The notes under the pieces were generated by a model. It had not been told where the DNA came from and ran no database searches. It worked only from the letters and a program-made list of their open reading frames with translations. Position numbers and translations under genes: made by a program. A stretch of DNA of 64,000 bases from Mrakia gelida (lineage: Eukaryota; Basidiomycota; Tremellomycetes; Cystofilobasidiales; Mrakiaceae), in NCBI GenBank assembly GCA_024345305.1, contig BRON01000019.1, positions 310,001 through 374,000 of the forward strand. The letters are read 5' to 3'. Below, in pieces: positions 1-11,252 of the stretch. Numbering within the stretch: position 1 is the first letter of the stretch; every line of letters begins with the position of its first letter.

Positions 1-1991
1 CGTCAGCCGGAACGAAGAAAAGGGGGGGGGGGGGATCGGGAGTGGAAGGCGGCTGGAGAGGTGACCTCGAACGACGCGCCTCGCTGTCTTTGCCCGACTC
101 TTTGTCGAGCATGAGGATAGCGAGGCCAAGGGTCTGCCGAGCCACACCCACAGAGATCTGCCACTTCAGCATAAAAAGATGTGATCAAGTCAGGGAAAAA
201 CGAAGAGAAGAGAGAGAGAGATGTGAGTTTGGACGACGCGTCTCGCGAGCCGTCGCGTAGAAGCATTTCGCTTTCTGACGAGGACGCCCGAGCAGTCTAC
301 ACTCCCTACCACACATCGAACTTCTAGGCGCTTTGATGGCCTTCTTCAGAATCGTGGGAAAACGTGAACGAGTAAGGATGAGCATGAAGAAGAGCGAGCG
401 CCAGAGCCGACGAGCTCGGACGGTGAGAGACTTATGTTTTATGCACGATCTTGCACCGATATACAAGCTTCTGCTTCAGCGCAAGCAAGTCCCTTTAGAA
501 TGCTTGAGAAGCGACGAGCGACGAGACGCAAAAGGAAGAGCGAAAGACCGAAGAACGAGGCGGGTGAGCGACTCGTTCCCACGTCCCGTCTTTGAGCGAC
601 GCTCCACCTCTCGTTTTGGCAGGAGGTTCGTCGCGAGAAGAAGAAGAGATCACACGAGAAGCCAACCATCCTCCTGCGAAAGAAAGAAGAACAGCAGCAG
701 CAGATAAAGGAGTGGGAGGCAGAAGGGACAACGGTGAGCGACTCGTTGCGACCCTTCTGTTCAAGCGACGATTCACCCCTCGCTTTGGAGGGAGACTCGT
801 CGCTGAAGACAAGGAGTGGCGAGAAGCCATCCATCTTCCTCCGAAAGAGAGAGAAAGAAGAGAAGGAAAGGGGAAGAAAGGAAGGAAGGTGAGCGACTCG
901 TGCGATCTCCCGATGCGAGCGACGGTCCACCCTCGTCTTCGGAGGGAAGGTTCGTCAATCAACAAAAGGACGTCGACACGAGAAGCCCGACATCGCCCTC
1001 CCGAGCCGAAGAAAGAAGAGAAGTAGAAGAAGACAGAGGAAAGGACACGGGAAAGGACGAGAGGAAAGGTGAGCGACTCGTGCGGCCGCTTCTTTGAAGC
1101 GACGCTCCAACTCTCGTCTTGGAGGGAGGCCCGTCGCCAAAAGAACGAAATCGACACGAGAAGCCCGACATCTTCCTCCTCAGCAAGAATAGAAATATAA
1201 GAGCACGAAGAAGGAACGGGAACGAAGGAGAGGCAGGACGGTGAGCGACTCGTGGAGCGTGCTGATGAGTCGACGCAGAGCCTTCTCTTCGTCTTTTTGG
1301 AGACAGGTCTGCGTCAATGGAGTCGTCGCAGCAACGAGAAGCCACTGAGACGAAGAAGGAAAATAAGGAAAGGAGGAAAGAGCGAACGAACGAATGAAGA
1401 GGGACGACTCGTGCGAGCTCGTCGGTCCAGCGACGACCTTTGTTCTTTGTGTCGAAGCGTGGGTCGTCGCTGAGGAACGGCTTCGTTACGATATGTCTTT
1501 GGCTTGAGTCGCAGAAGAAAGCGGTCGAAAAGGTGGATGGGAAGTTGAATGGGCGGATGGTGGTCGGAAGCAGGGAAGCGAAGGGAGGTGGAGCGAGGGA
1601 AAGGCGGGCGAGGGCGAGAGGCGATTTCGGAGTTCTAAACCTCGGTCGCTTTTCTTCTCTCTCTGTCAGTAACCTCGTCGACTCCACTCGTCTCAACCAA
1701 CCCTCCACTCGACACCTCGCTCACGAGTCCGAAGAAAATGCGAGTTGAGCTCGTGAAACGAAGCACGCGCGAGTAAAATCACATCGAGACGCGTCGACCT
1801 CTTTGTTCCTTTCGTTGCTCGGAGAAGTCTGAGGCAATCAGTATATTGTCATGATAAAAAAAGGGAGAAAGCCTATCTAAGGACGAAAGGCACGAGAGCA
1901 CGAGAAGCTGCTAAGCAAGGAGAAACGAGAACCTACACGAGGAGAAGGGCTACAGCACGACGAGGGTATCTATCCAACAAAACACACACAC
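1..1991. other. Gene-free left flank
   Basis: Apart from the tandem repeat at 564-1485, I see no gene here. There is a run of 13 G at 22-34 and purine-rich stretches. Open frames of 60-250 codons occur on both strands but have repetitive Arg/Ser/Leu composition and no recognisable domain. Bases from about 1800 to 1991 are probably the 3' flank of the phosphatase gene that ends at 1992. Confidence 0.5.
564..1485. repeat. Degenerate ~155-180 bp tandem repeat (about 5.5 copies)
   Basis: Units begin with GGTGAGCGACTCGT at about 564, 734, 889, 1069 and 1241, with a decayed start near 1402, so spacing is 170, 155, 180, 172 and about 161 bases. Each unit then carries a block like GCGACGCTCCACCCTCGTCT, a GGAGGGAGGTTCGTCGC block, an ACACGAGAAGCC block and a purine-rich tail of GAAAGAAGAAG type. 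The open frames across it differ between units and keep no shared protein frame, so I read it as non-coding minisatellite DNA. A still more diverged unit may begin near 422. Confidence 0.75.
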
Positions 1992-3790
1992 CTAGATAGC
2001 CTCAAGTCCAGCCCCCTTAGCTCCCGTCGCTCCAGGGATGTTCGCTCCAGGGGTTCCAACGGGCGTAGCTCCCTCCTGCTGGTTGCTGTTGCTGACTCCG
2101 GCCTTAGCAGCGAAGTGGGACGCATCGGGGATGGACGACAGCGCGAACTGGTGCGATCTGAGCTTGGGGGAACCTGATCGGGAGGCGACGGGGGTTTGGA
2201 GGGGAGTAGGAGCGGGGGAAGGTCGATCGATGGGTTGGGAGATGGAGATGTTGAGGATTCCGTTGATCCATTGGGCGGAGACGCTGTGAGGGAGGGGAGG
2301 GGGTGGGTGGGGGAGGGAGAGAGGGGGGAAGGTTAGTTTGGGTGTGTGAGGTAGGAGAGGAAAGGAAGGGAAGGAGGGTGGAAAAGAAGGGAAAGGAACG
2401 AACTGAGAAAGATCCTCAACCAGGAAATCAGGCTTCTCAGCCTCGAGGGAAGCTCGAGTGTGCGAGGTGCAGGTGGCGAGAACGATGCATCCAGCGGCCT
2501 TTCCAGATCGGATTCCAGTAGGAGCATCCTCGACGACGATGCCTAGACGTCACCCAAAACAAAGCGAAACGAAAGTCAGCTCGAGCTTGAACGTGCGAAC
2601 GCGAGGGCTGAAACTCACACTGAGGAGCAGGAGCGAGAGACTTCTCAGCTCCGAGGAGGTAAGGGTCGGGGAAGGGCTTTCCTCGAGTGACGGATTCGGC
2701 GGTAACGAAGATCTTGGGGGTAGGGAGACCGGCGGTGGGGATGGCTTGGGAGGCGTAGAAGAAGGTGGCTGGAGAGGAGGGAGAGGGAAGGGAGGTCGAA
2801 GGTCAGCACAAATCGCTCGCTCTCGTTCTTCCTGCGACTTCTGAGGGTGGATATGCGTTCCACAGAGCTCCTCCTTGATCTTCTCCAGCACCTTCCCCAA
2901 GAGCTCCAAACGAACGAAAGCGAAGAGGAAGAGAACGAGAGAGCTCGAACACTCACAAGACGTGCAAATCGCCCAACCCTCAGCTCCGTTCCTCTCCTCC
3001 GCACCCTCTCCAATCTGAGCGAGAAGCTTAGCGACTCCAGGAAGAGCGATGATACCCTGTCCTCCCGCGGCTCCCTTCTCCTTAGCGGCGGCGAGGATGG
3101 CCTCCTCGAACCTGACGACCTCGGAGGCGAGGAGAGTCTCGTCCTCGATCAAGCACCACTTCCTGTTGAAACGAAACGAACGAAAGAGGAAGGGAGTGTC
3201 AGTTTATATTGAGAGGTGTGCTGGTGTGGGAGGGGAGTGTGATGGGGGGATGCCGAGAAGGAGGAGGACCGAGATGGGGAGGAGGGGGATTTCGAGGGTT
3301 GGTGACGAGCGGCAAGAGGGAGGAGGAGAGGGAGGGAGGTTGGGGAAACGAGGGGCGGCTGGGCGAGGAGGAGGGAGGGGAGGGAGACGAAGAAGAGCTG
3401 CGAAACGAACCTCAGAGCACTATAGAAAAGAAAAGGATACGAAGAGAGAAGGAAGAGTCAGTTGGGTTGAGCGAAAGAAAAAGAGGAAGAAGGAAGGAGA
3501 GGAGAGAGAACTGACTCGGTGGTCCTGTAACCGTGAGCTGATCTGAGGATGTGAGGAAGGTCGAGGAAAGGGTACGTCTTGTGCATCGTCTCCCAGGCAA
3601 CAACGACAGCGGGAGAGGAATCGATAAGAGTTCCGTCCATGTCGAAGAGGAGCTGAGAGAAACAAAGGGAGCAGAAGGGAAGGGAGGGTCAGCTCGGGCG
3701 AAGAAGGAGATAGATGGGCTGAGGAGAGAACGAGGGGGAGGAAGGAGGACGAACAGCAGAAGGTTGGATGGTGATGGGAGTTCCAGACAT
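1992..3790 (-). CDS. Glycerol-3-phosphatase-type HAD phosphatase
   Basis: HAD-superfamily phosphatase related to fungal Gpp1/Gpp2 and Dog phosphatases, which remove phosphate from glycerol 3-phosphate or 2-deoxyglucose 6-phosphate in the cytosol. Exon 1 (3790-3755) gives MSGTPITIQPSA. Exon 2 (3652-3512) carries HAD motif I, LLFDMDGTLIDSS, with the nucleophile and acid/base aspartates. A 9-base micro-exon (3411-3419) precedes the exon starting at 3162, which joins as LRKWCLIEDE. Motif II region AICTS follows, then the lysine region FVTAESVTRGKPFPDPYLLG, and motif III VVEDAPTGIRSGKAAG. The family homology ends near FLVEDLS; a Ser/Pro/Ala-rich tail of about 95 residues follows and ends in GLEAI. 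Phase at the exon 2 to micro-exon junction is off by one base in my model, so one splice site or base there is wrong. Divergent from GPD1, which supports the glycerol role; the Dog-type activity remains an alternative. Confidence 0.85.
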
Positions 3791-4657
3791 GGTTGATAGA
3801 AGTGGATGAGGTAGGGTGGTGGTTGGAGGGGAGAGAAGAGGGAGTTCTTTGAGAGTTGTGGTTGAGGTTGAAGAGAGTTCTGCTTGGTTTCGTTCGAATG
3901 AGATTTTCGACACGAAGGATCGCGAAGCAGGCCTCCCCCTCCGCCTTCTCCCTCTGCGGCTGGGCTCACCCAGTTCGAAACGTCACCGTTCTCTCCGCAT
4001 TCCAATCAACCCTCCTCGTCTGAGATCTCGCTCGGTTTTTTACTTGGGAGGCCTGCCTCTTTCAGACTGAGCTCTGATAAATAAATAACCCGACGCTCCT
4101 ACCTCGGGTGCGGGTGTTGGGCTGATCTCGAACGTGAAACAGAGAGGAGGCGACGAGGAAAGAAGGCGAGTTCGGACGCGATAGAGACAGCCGGCGGGAA
4201 GGGATCGGGGAGGGCGGAGGTAGTAACTCTCTCGTTTCGTGCGCGAAGGAGCGAAAACCTTCAGAGGCAGACGGGCGGAGGGAGAAGGGATCAAAAAAAA
4301 AAGAGGAGCGTGATGGTCGATTGCTGGTGATGATGATGTCAAGGGAGAGGGAGTTTTTTCGAGGACTCCAGTGGGGAGAGACCCGAGCTTGGGCCAATCA
4401 GCAGGGGTCAAGAGAGTTTCGACCGCTGCTTGCCCTGCTGTCGATTTTCCGTCCTCGACTCGCCTCCCTCTCTTGTTGGTCTCGCCTCCCTTTCAACACC
4501 CACCCTGATTTTCACCTCTTCCCTCACTCTCACCCTCACCCTCAGAACTCGTACACCCACTCGAGCTCTCCTCTTCTTCTCCACTACCACCTCAACTCGC
4601 TCAGCGCACCCTTCCTCCTTCCCCTTCTTGTTCTTCCCTCCCCTCGGTCTCCCCATC
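3791..4657. promoter_or_regulatory. Shared bidirectional promoter of the phosphatase and GPD1
   Basis: The 867 bases between the two divergent start codons must hold both promoters. The half nearest GPD1 is pyrimidine-rich on the plus strand (about 4440-4657), typical of the leader of a strongly expressed fungal gene. An AGGGG element, the core of the yeast stress-response element, occurs at about 4405, but such G-rich words are common in this window. No TATA box stands out. Overlapping open frames here have no domains. Confidence 0.5.
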
Positions 4658-6950
4658 ATGTCTTCCCCTCCTCCTTCGAAACCCACGATTGCCTCGCCCA
4701 CTCCTCTCGTAGTGAACGATACCAACTCTGTCCACCCTGTCGCCCATACTGGAGCCATCTCCCCTCCAGCAGCGGCCACTCCCTTCACTCTCTCCACCTT
4801 CCCTTCGCCCATGTCAACTCCTTCCTCCTCCCGCCCTCCTTCCCCCATGTTCAGAGCAGGAGGTCACCTCCCCACCAACGCTCTCTCAGGACTCGGAGCT
4901 CTCTCTTCCCTCGACGACACAATCCTCAACGATCCTCCCAAGAAACTTCGAAGAGGATCCTCCGTGGGAAGTTCGAGCTTGCCTCCCTCCCGACGAGGCT
5001 CGAGTGCCAACCTGCCCAAGATGGAGGCTCTCTCCATCGGAGGAATGGCTACTCCTCCAGCTCCTCGACCAGAGGGAGTCGTAGATAGGGTCGCCGTCAT
5101 CGGAAGTGGATCTTGGGGAACGGCTTTGGCTAGGATCGCTGCTATCAACGCGGCTGAGAAGGAAGGTTTCCATCCCGAGGTCAGGATGTGGGTTCGAGAG
5201 AGAGAGGTACGTCAACGCTTCTTTCTTCCCTTTCATCTCAGTCTCCACCTCTTCTCTTTTTCGCTTCTGGCTCTTCTCTTCCTCTCGAGGAGGAGCAGAG
5301 CCTCGAGCAGGAGCAGGAGCTCAGAGATCCTTCGAGTTCAACCCACCTCTTCGAACAAGCGCTGACGTTTCGCTCCTCCCCTTCCCCATCTCTTCCCTCT
5401 CTGTCTCTTATCTCCTCCCTCGCTCGTCCCTCCTTCCCATCTTCTTTTTCACTCTCCTACCAGGTTCCCGGCCGAGGTCTCCTCACCGAGCTCATGAACA
5501 AGGAGCACGAGAACGAGCGATACCTCCCGGACGTCGTCCTCCCTTCCAACCTCATCGCCGTCCCCTCCCTCACCGAAGTCGTCAAAGGAGCCACCCTCAT
5601 CGTCTTCTGCGTTCCTCATCAGTTCCTCCCTCCCGTACGTCTCTCCTCCCTTCCAAACCTTCCCTCTCTCGCCGCGAGACATCCTCTCGCTGGCTGAGTT
5701 TTTTTCGAGAGCGAAACCGAAGGGCCTGGGCTGACTTCTTTTGGTCTTCTCGTTTGGTTTTTGCCTTCTCCCTCGTCATCGCTTCCGTTTTTCGTCAATT
5801 TTCATCGAAACAGGTCATCGCTGAGCTCTCCAAGCCTGGAGTTCTTCACCCTGGAGCTCGAGCGCTCTCGGCCATCAAGGGAATCGAGGTCAACGGTCCT
5901 GATATCTTCACTTACCCATGGTTGATCGAGGAGAAGCTCGGACTTTCCTGCTCGGCTCTTGGTGCGTCTCTCTCTCTCTCTTCCTCTACCCATCTCCCTC
6001 TTCCTCGCTCTCCCTTCCCCACCCCTCTCTTTTCCATCGTCTACCTCGCTCCTCGTTCGAAGACGAAACTAAAGGCGCGAAGCTGACCTGGTCTCTCGTT
6101 TCGTCTCGTCCGCGCTTTGCAGGAGGAGCCAACATCGCTCTCGAGGTCGCCAACTCCCAGTTCTGCGAAACCACCATCGGAACTCCCTCCCAGGCGGACG
6201 CCTCAGCCTGGCACGCCGTCTTCGACACCCCCATGTTCAGGGTTCACTGCATCGAGGACGTCTCGGGAGTTTCCCTCTCCGGAGCGCTCAAGAACGTCGT
6301 TGCCCTCGCCGCTGGGTTCGTCGATGGACTTGGAATGGGTGGAAACACTAAGGGTGAGTCTCGTCTCGTTTTTCTGTCTTCTTGGGTTGAGCTGGGAGGG
6401 TGAAGAGAGAGAAGACAGATCAAGAACGAAACGAACGAGCTGACCTTCGCGTTCCCGCCCTTCGTTCGTTCGTTCGTTCGCTCGCACCAGCCGCCATCCT
6501 CCGAATCGGTCTCCTGGAGATGTCCTCCTTCACCCTCGAGTTCTTCCCCGACGCCTCCCCTTCCACCTTCTCCCACCACTCGGCCGGAGTCGCAGACCTC
6601 ATCACCACCTCGTTCGGAGGAAGGAACAGGAAGTGCGCCGAGGCGTTCGTCAAGACTGGAAAGACGTTCGATCAGCTTGAGGAGGAACTGCTCGATGGAC
6701 AGAAGCTTCAGGGAACGGTCACGAGCGAGGAGATCTACAAGTTCTTGGAGGCTAGGGGAAGGGTTGAGGGGTGAGTCGCTTCTTCATTCTCTCGTCTCTT
6801 CGATTCTCTTCGTACGTTCGCGAGTGAGCTCGAACGCTGACCACCTCCCCCCTCCCTCCCTTCCCCTTCCTCAGCTACCCCCTCTTCGAGAAGGTCTACC
6901 GAATCGCCTTCGAGGGTCTCGACGTCAAGTCCATGTTCGAGGGTCTCTAA
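4658..6950 (+). CDS. GPD1: NAD-dependent glycerol-3-phosphate dehydrogenase
   Basis: Reduces dihydroxyacetone phosphate to glycerol 3-phosphate with NADH in the cytosol, feeding glycerol and lipid synthesis and regenerating NAD. Six exons: 4658-5206, 5464-5634, 5814-5961, 6123-6353, 6491-6770, 6875-6950, all with canonical borders. The NAD-binding motif [16 protein letters not shown] starts near residue 146. The catalytic lysine block reads [19 protein letters not shown] followed by [10 protein letters not shown], and the substrate-binding region [16 protein letters not shown] follows; the end is FEGL. The first ~140 residues are an extra Ser/Pro-rich extension with two RRGSS sites (KKLRRGSSV and SRRGSSAN) that resemble basophilic kinase targets; yeast Gpd1 is known to be controlled by N-terminal phosphorylation. 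The start at 4658 is the first ATG after the pyrimidine-rich leader; the extension could be shorter if a later ATG (4811 or 4849) is used. Confidence 0.95.
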
Positions 6951-7751
6951 ACCAACCCTCTTCGTCCCTCTCGTCTTTGCTTTTCTGTCGTCTCGCTCGC
7001 TTAGCTTTTTCCCTTTCTCTCTCTCCCTCCCTTTCCCTCCCTCTTCTCTCTCCCCACCCACTCCCAATCACAACCAATCATCTACTTAGCTGTAGCCTCT
7101 AGCACTCCGTTTCTCGTTCCCGTTTGTTTTTGCCCTCCCGTCCGTTCTCGGACAACCAAAGTCACATAGATCCCTCCTCGCCTTGCTCGTTTGCTAGTTC
7201 TTTTTATTGCTTTCTTTTCGTTCGTGAGAAGAGGGAGATTGATTTATCGCTTTTCTCGTGAACTTCCGAAGGGGACGAGGGGGAGGGCGAGGCCGGCGAG
7301 GGCGAGGTGGAGAGATGGGGAGCGGGAGGGGAGTTCGTCGACGGATAAGATAGACGGAGGGGCAGAGAGGAAGAGCGCGAGTGAGGTGGTGGGTGTGGGT
7401 GCTGTTGAAAAGGAGGGTCGGATGAAAGAAAGGAGGAAGGAAAGGGGAGAGAAGCAGTCGAAGGACGACGACGACGCGACTTTCGTTTTGAGGCGAGGGT
7501 GCGTACGGCAGAGAGAGAAGGAGGAGGAGCATGTTTAGGCTACAAGGTGGATGTGATAGTGATACATGATAAGGGTAGAGAGTCCAAGTCTAGATTCTGA
7601 ACGCAAAGGGAAGGAAGAGCAAAGGAAGCGGTGAAGATAAAACGAGACGCGTCGAACAAACGAAACGAACGAGCAAAGGACGAGTGGGCGAGATCTACTG
7701 AACGAGTTCGAGGGAAGGTATAGATGAAGAGGATGAATGATTGCGAAGAAA
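6951..7751. other. Intergenic region between convergent genes
   Basis: Lies between the stop codons of GPD1 (plus) and the sugar transporter (minus), so it should hold both 3' untranslated regions and terminators. A purine-rich stretch runs from about 7210 to 7530. No coding domain, tRNA or repeat was seen. Confidence 0.5.
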
Positions 7752-10700
7752 TCAAGCGATCTGGATCGAAGGTCTCCTCTCCAACTGAGCAGTCTCGACG
7801 TTCTCGACGTGTTGCCCATCCGCGACGACTCCCTCCTTCTGCTCGCCGTTTTTGGGCTTCTCGTTGGGTGCGAGCTCGATGGTACCTGTTCGCGTTTCGT
7901 AGCCGAAGGGGACTGGGATGAAAAGATGAGTGGGGAGAAAGAGAAAGAGAGAGAAGGAGGTCAGTGATGGACTGAGCGTCGAAGGAAAGACGAGACTGAC
8001 CCCAGCTTGCGGATCTCCAGGCCTGAGGGAGGAAAGAGAGAGAAGATGAGAGTCAGCACTGGGTGGTAAGGCGGAGGGGCTATGAAAAAAGGGGAAGGAG
8101 AGAGGGAGGGAGGGAGGGAAGGGAAGAGAAGGAACGAACAGGGGTCGACTGATCCTCCCAAAGAGCGGCGAGGTGCTCGAGACTGAGTCCTGAGCCTTCC
8201 TTAAGGAAGAAGTAGACGATCGTAACACCGATGAAGTTGGCGCCGGCGAAGACGAAGCCGTAGCCGTAACCGACTGGAAAGAGAGTGGGGAGTGGGGGAG
8301 GTAGGGGTTCAGCAGGTCGTCGCGTCGAACGGCTCGTCGTCGAACTCGAACAGGTTTGGAAGGAGAGAGATACGAGGGGGTTCGGACTCACTGTCTCCGG
8401 TGATGAAGGGAGTGAAGAAAGCAAGAAGGAAGTTCCAGAGCCAGTTGGTGGAAACGGACATGCTTTGCACTGGTCGAAAGAAGAGGAGGAGAGCGGGAGT
8501 AAGTGTGGATTCGAACGGTCAACGAGCGAGAGAGGAGACGAGCTCACTCTTGGATCGAGTCCTTTGGGGGTAGAGCTCTCCAGTGGCGATCCAAACTCCA
8601 GGTCTGAGAGCGAACAAAGACGAACGGAAGGAAGAGTCAGCTCTCGTCGAGGCGGGCGGACGCGTCGCGTTTCGTTCGATTCGTTTCGACTCACCCCCAG
8701 GTCGAGGCATATCCCTTAAGACGATAGAGAAGGCACATGTCAGTACGGGAATTCAGAGATCCGGAAAATAAGGGAAGAGATGGTACTCACAGCTATGAAC
8801 ATGCACGTGCTTACGATCATGAGCTTCCCAATTCCTTGATCCACCTCGGGGTCCTTGACGGTTCCAGCGATGGCGAAGACGAAGAGCCAACCACCTGAAG
8901 AAGTGATGCAAATCCCAAGGAGTCAGAAAAACGACAAGACGCAGTCAACGAGCGAGAAGACGCGACTCACTCTGCCAAAGTCCACCGTAGATCAAAGGTC
9001 TTCGTCGACCGAATCGCTCGAGGAACCAGATACCGGGGAAGGTGCATACCCAACTGACGACTCCGAGAATGATTTGTGTAACGTAGGAGTCAGAGATTCC
9101 GACTCCGTTGAAGATGGTGGATCCGTAGTAGCTGTTGGACGCGACGAGGAGAGAGGACGAGCGACGTCGGTGAATTGCTTTCGATTTCGCGAAGTCGGTA
9201 GACTACTGAAGTAGGTCTCAAGGCTCACAAGAAGTAGTTGGCTCCAGCTGTGATGACGAGCGAGAGGAGAATCAATCCAGTCAGATGTCGCTCGAATCGA
9301 CACACATCGACGCGTTCGAGAAGAGGGAAGAGGGAGGACAAAGTGACTAACTGAGCTGCTGGAACATCTGCAGAGCCATACCGAGAAGGGTTCGTTTGCA
9401 GACTGGCAAAGAAGACGGGTCAGTGATCAACGAAGACGAGTCGAGAGCGGGAGGAAATGATCACACTCACGCCGAGGAGAAAAGCAATCGATCCACGTCC
9501 CTGCGCCCTCCTTCTCGTCCAAGGCGACTCCTTCCGCGATCTCGTCGAAGTCAAACTCTACGTATCGGTCATCTGGGAAGCGAGGGAAAGGGAGGGGTCA
9601 GCCATGAGCGACGAAGAGGAAGAAAGGCGTGAGAAGGACGAACGAGCAGAAACGTGAACTCCTCGAACTCGAGCCAGACTCTCCCTTGCTTCGTCGAATT
9701 TACCACGCTGCATGAGCCATCGCGGACTCTCTGGCATAAAGAGGATTCCGACTCCGAGGATAGAAGCAAAGACCATGGTGAGTCTGAGAATTAAACCGAC
9801 GGAGGAGGGGGGTCAGAACGCGTCGAGCTCGAGCTCAAGCTCAAGCTCGAAGGGAAGGCGTTGACTTACCCGATGAGCACTCTCCACGAGCCAGGACCGT
9901 CGATAGTTCGGGTTCCAATACCTGTGGGATTTTGGGGAGGTTCAGCTTCGTGTTCGAGAGTCTCGCTCGTGAGTCAAACCTCTCGACGGTGCTCAGTTTC
10001 GAGCTCGAGACCGTCGCTCGTGGGTCAAACATGTCGCATCGGCTTGACTTACCAAAGCAGTATGCGAGGAAGATTCCAAACGTGATGGCGACCTGGTACA
10101 TGGCGACGAGGGAGCCACGAACTTGCTTGGGGGCGAGCTCGGACATGTAGATGGGAACCAAACCCGACAGCGCACCTGCAAAAGAAAGAGCTCGTCAGTC
10201 TCGCCTCGTAGATACAAGCCTATAGCCAGGTTCCAAACCCGCTTCTCATATGCTAGTCTACATCCGCGTTCGAAGGAAGCGCTCGACGAGAGCGTTTCGA
10301 CGCGAAGGCAGAAAGCACGACGGAACTCACCAACTCCGAGACCGGTGACCATTCGTCCGACGGCGAACTGCTGCCATACGAGATTACTCGAGATTTGGAT
10401 GGCGACTCCTGCGAAGTGGAGAAAGGAGAGAGGGAGGGAGCCAACGGTCAGCGACGAACGAAACGAGCAGGCTTCGAACTTCAACTCGCGACTAGAAGGT
10501 CGCAGACTCACCAACGCAGACGATGAATGAAGAGACAGTCATGGCTTTTCTTCGGCCCAGGGCGTCGCTGACGAACGATCCCATGAAGGCTCCTCCCAGG
10601 GTACCGATGGAAAGGAGACCAACGATCAAACCCGACCGGACGTTCGAGAAGACCTTGATTCCTGTTGGGTCGTCTGGATTCACTTCGCCGAACCTTTCGA

Positions 10701-11158
10701 CGAAGCTGGAGAAGAAGAACCGGAGCGAAGAGGAGGATGAGTCGTCAGCGTGGAGTTCCGAAGGGGGGGCAAAGTTCGAGGAAGCTGGGGAGGATCGGGG
10801 ACTCGCTCAGGCATGGGCAGAACGTCTGCTATCTGACCACTGCAAGGCGAACGAAGGGGAGGAAGGTTAGCAGGTACTAAAGGAGAGAAGACGGGGGATG
10901 TATACAAACATGTCGAAGCCGAAGAGAACTTTTGGTAGTAAATGGAAGGGAACAAAAAGAAGAAAGTTTAGCTCAGGTATTGCACGAAAGAGGGATGTTA
11001 CTTACACCCTCCTATCGATGCGAAGAGCTGCAGAAGAAAGAAAGGTGGAGGGAAGGTCAGCGCGAGCGAGCCGTCAGAGTCGCGAACGAGCGAGGAGGAC
11101 GAAGACTCACAGTGAGGAAGATAGCAGCGCTTCCAACTGGATGTCCGTTGATGATCAT
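7752..11158 (-). CDS. MFS sugar (hexose-type) transporter
   Basis: Sugar porter of the major facilitator superfamily, a plasma-membrane protein with 12 expected helices. The first exon (11158 to about 11111) gives [16 protein letters not shown]; a run of very short exons then builds LFASIGGFLFGFDIGQIADVL. Diagnostic motifs in order are [42 protein letters not shown], the family signature [42 protein letters not shown] and [13 protein letters not shown]. The C-terminal cytoplasmic tail ends RRPSIQIA. Roughly a dozen or more exons of 40-150 bases alternate with introns carrying CTGAC. The join between IADVLPMPE and [13 protein letters not shown] is uncertain in phase. The QQLTG-NYFFYYG block is typical of HXT-like hexose carriers; true substrate cannot be read from sequence. 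Confidence 0.88.
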
Positions 11159-11252
11159 GATCAGATGTAGAACTTGAGAAGATGGAGGGGGGATGGAGGT
11201 GGGGTGGGGTGGTGTTGGGGGAGAAAAAGGGAGATATCGAGCGAGGGCTGAA

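Noticed and set aside
564..1485. CRISPR-like array
   Set aside because: Units are long and degenerate with no constant spacer length, and the DNA is clearly eukaryotic.
1..1708. Long minus-strand frames in the left flank as genes
   Set aside because: They follow the tandem repeat, change frame between units, and have no domain.
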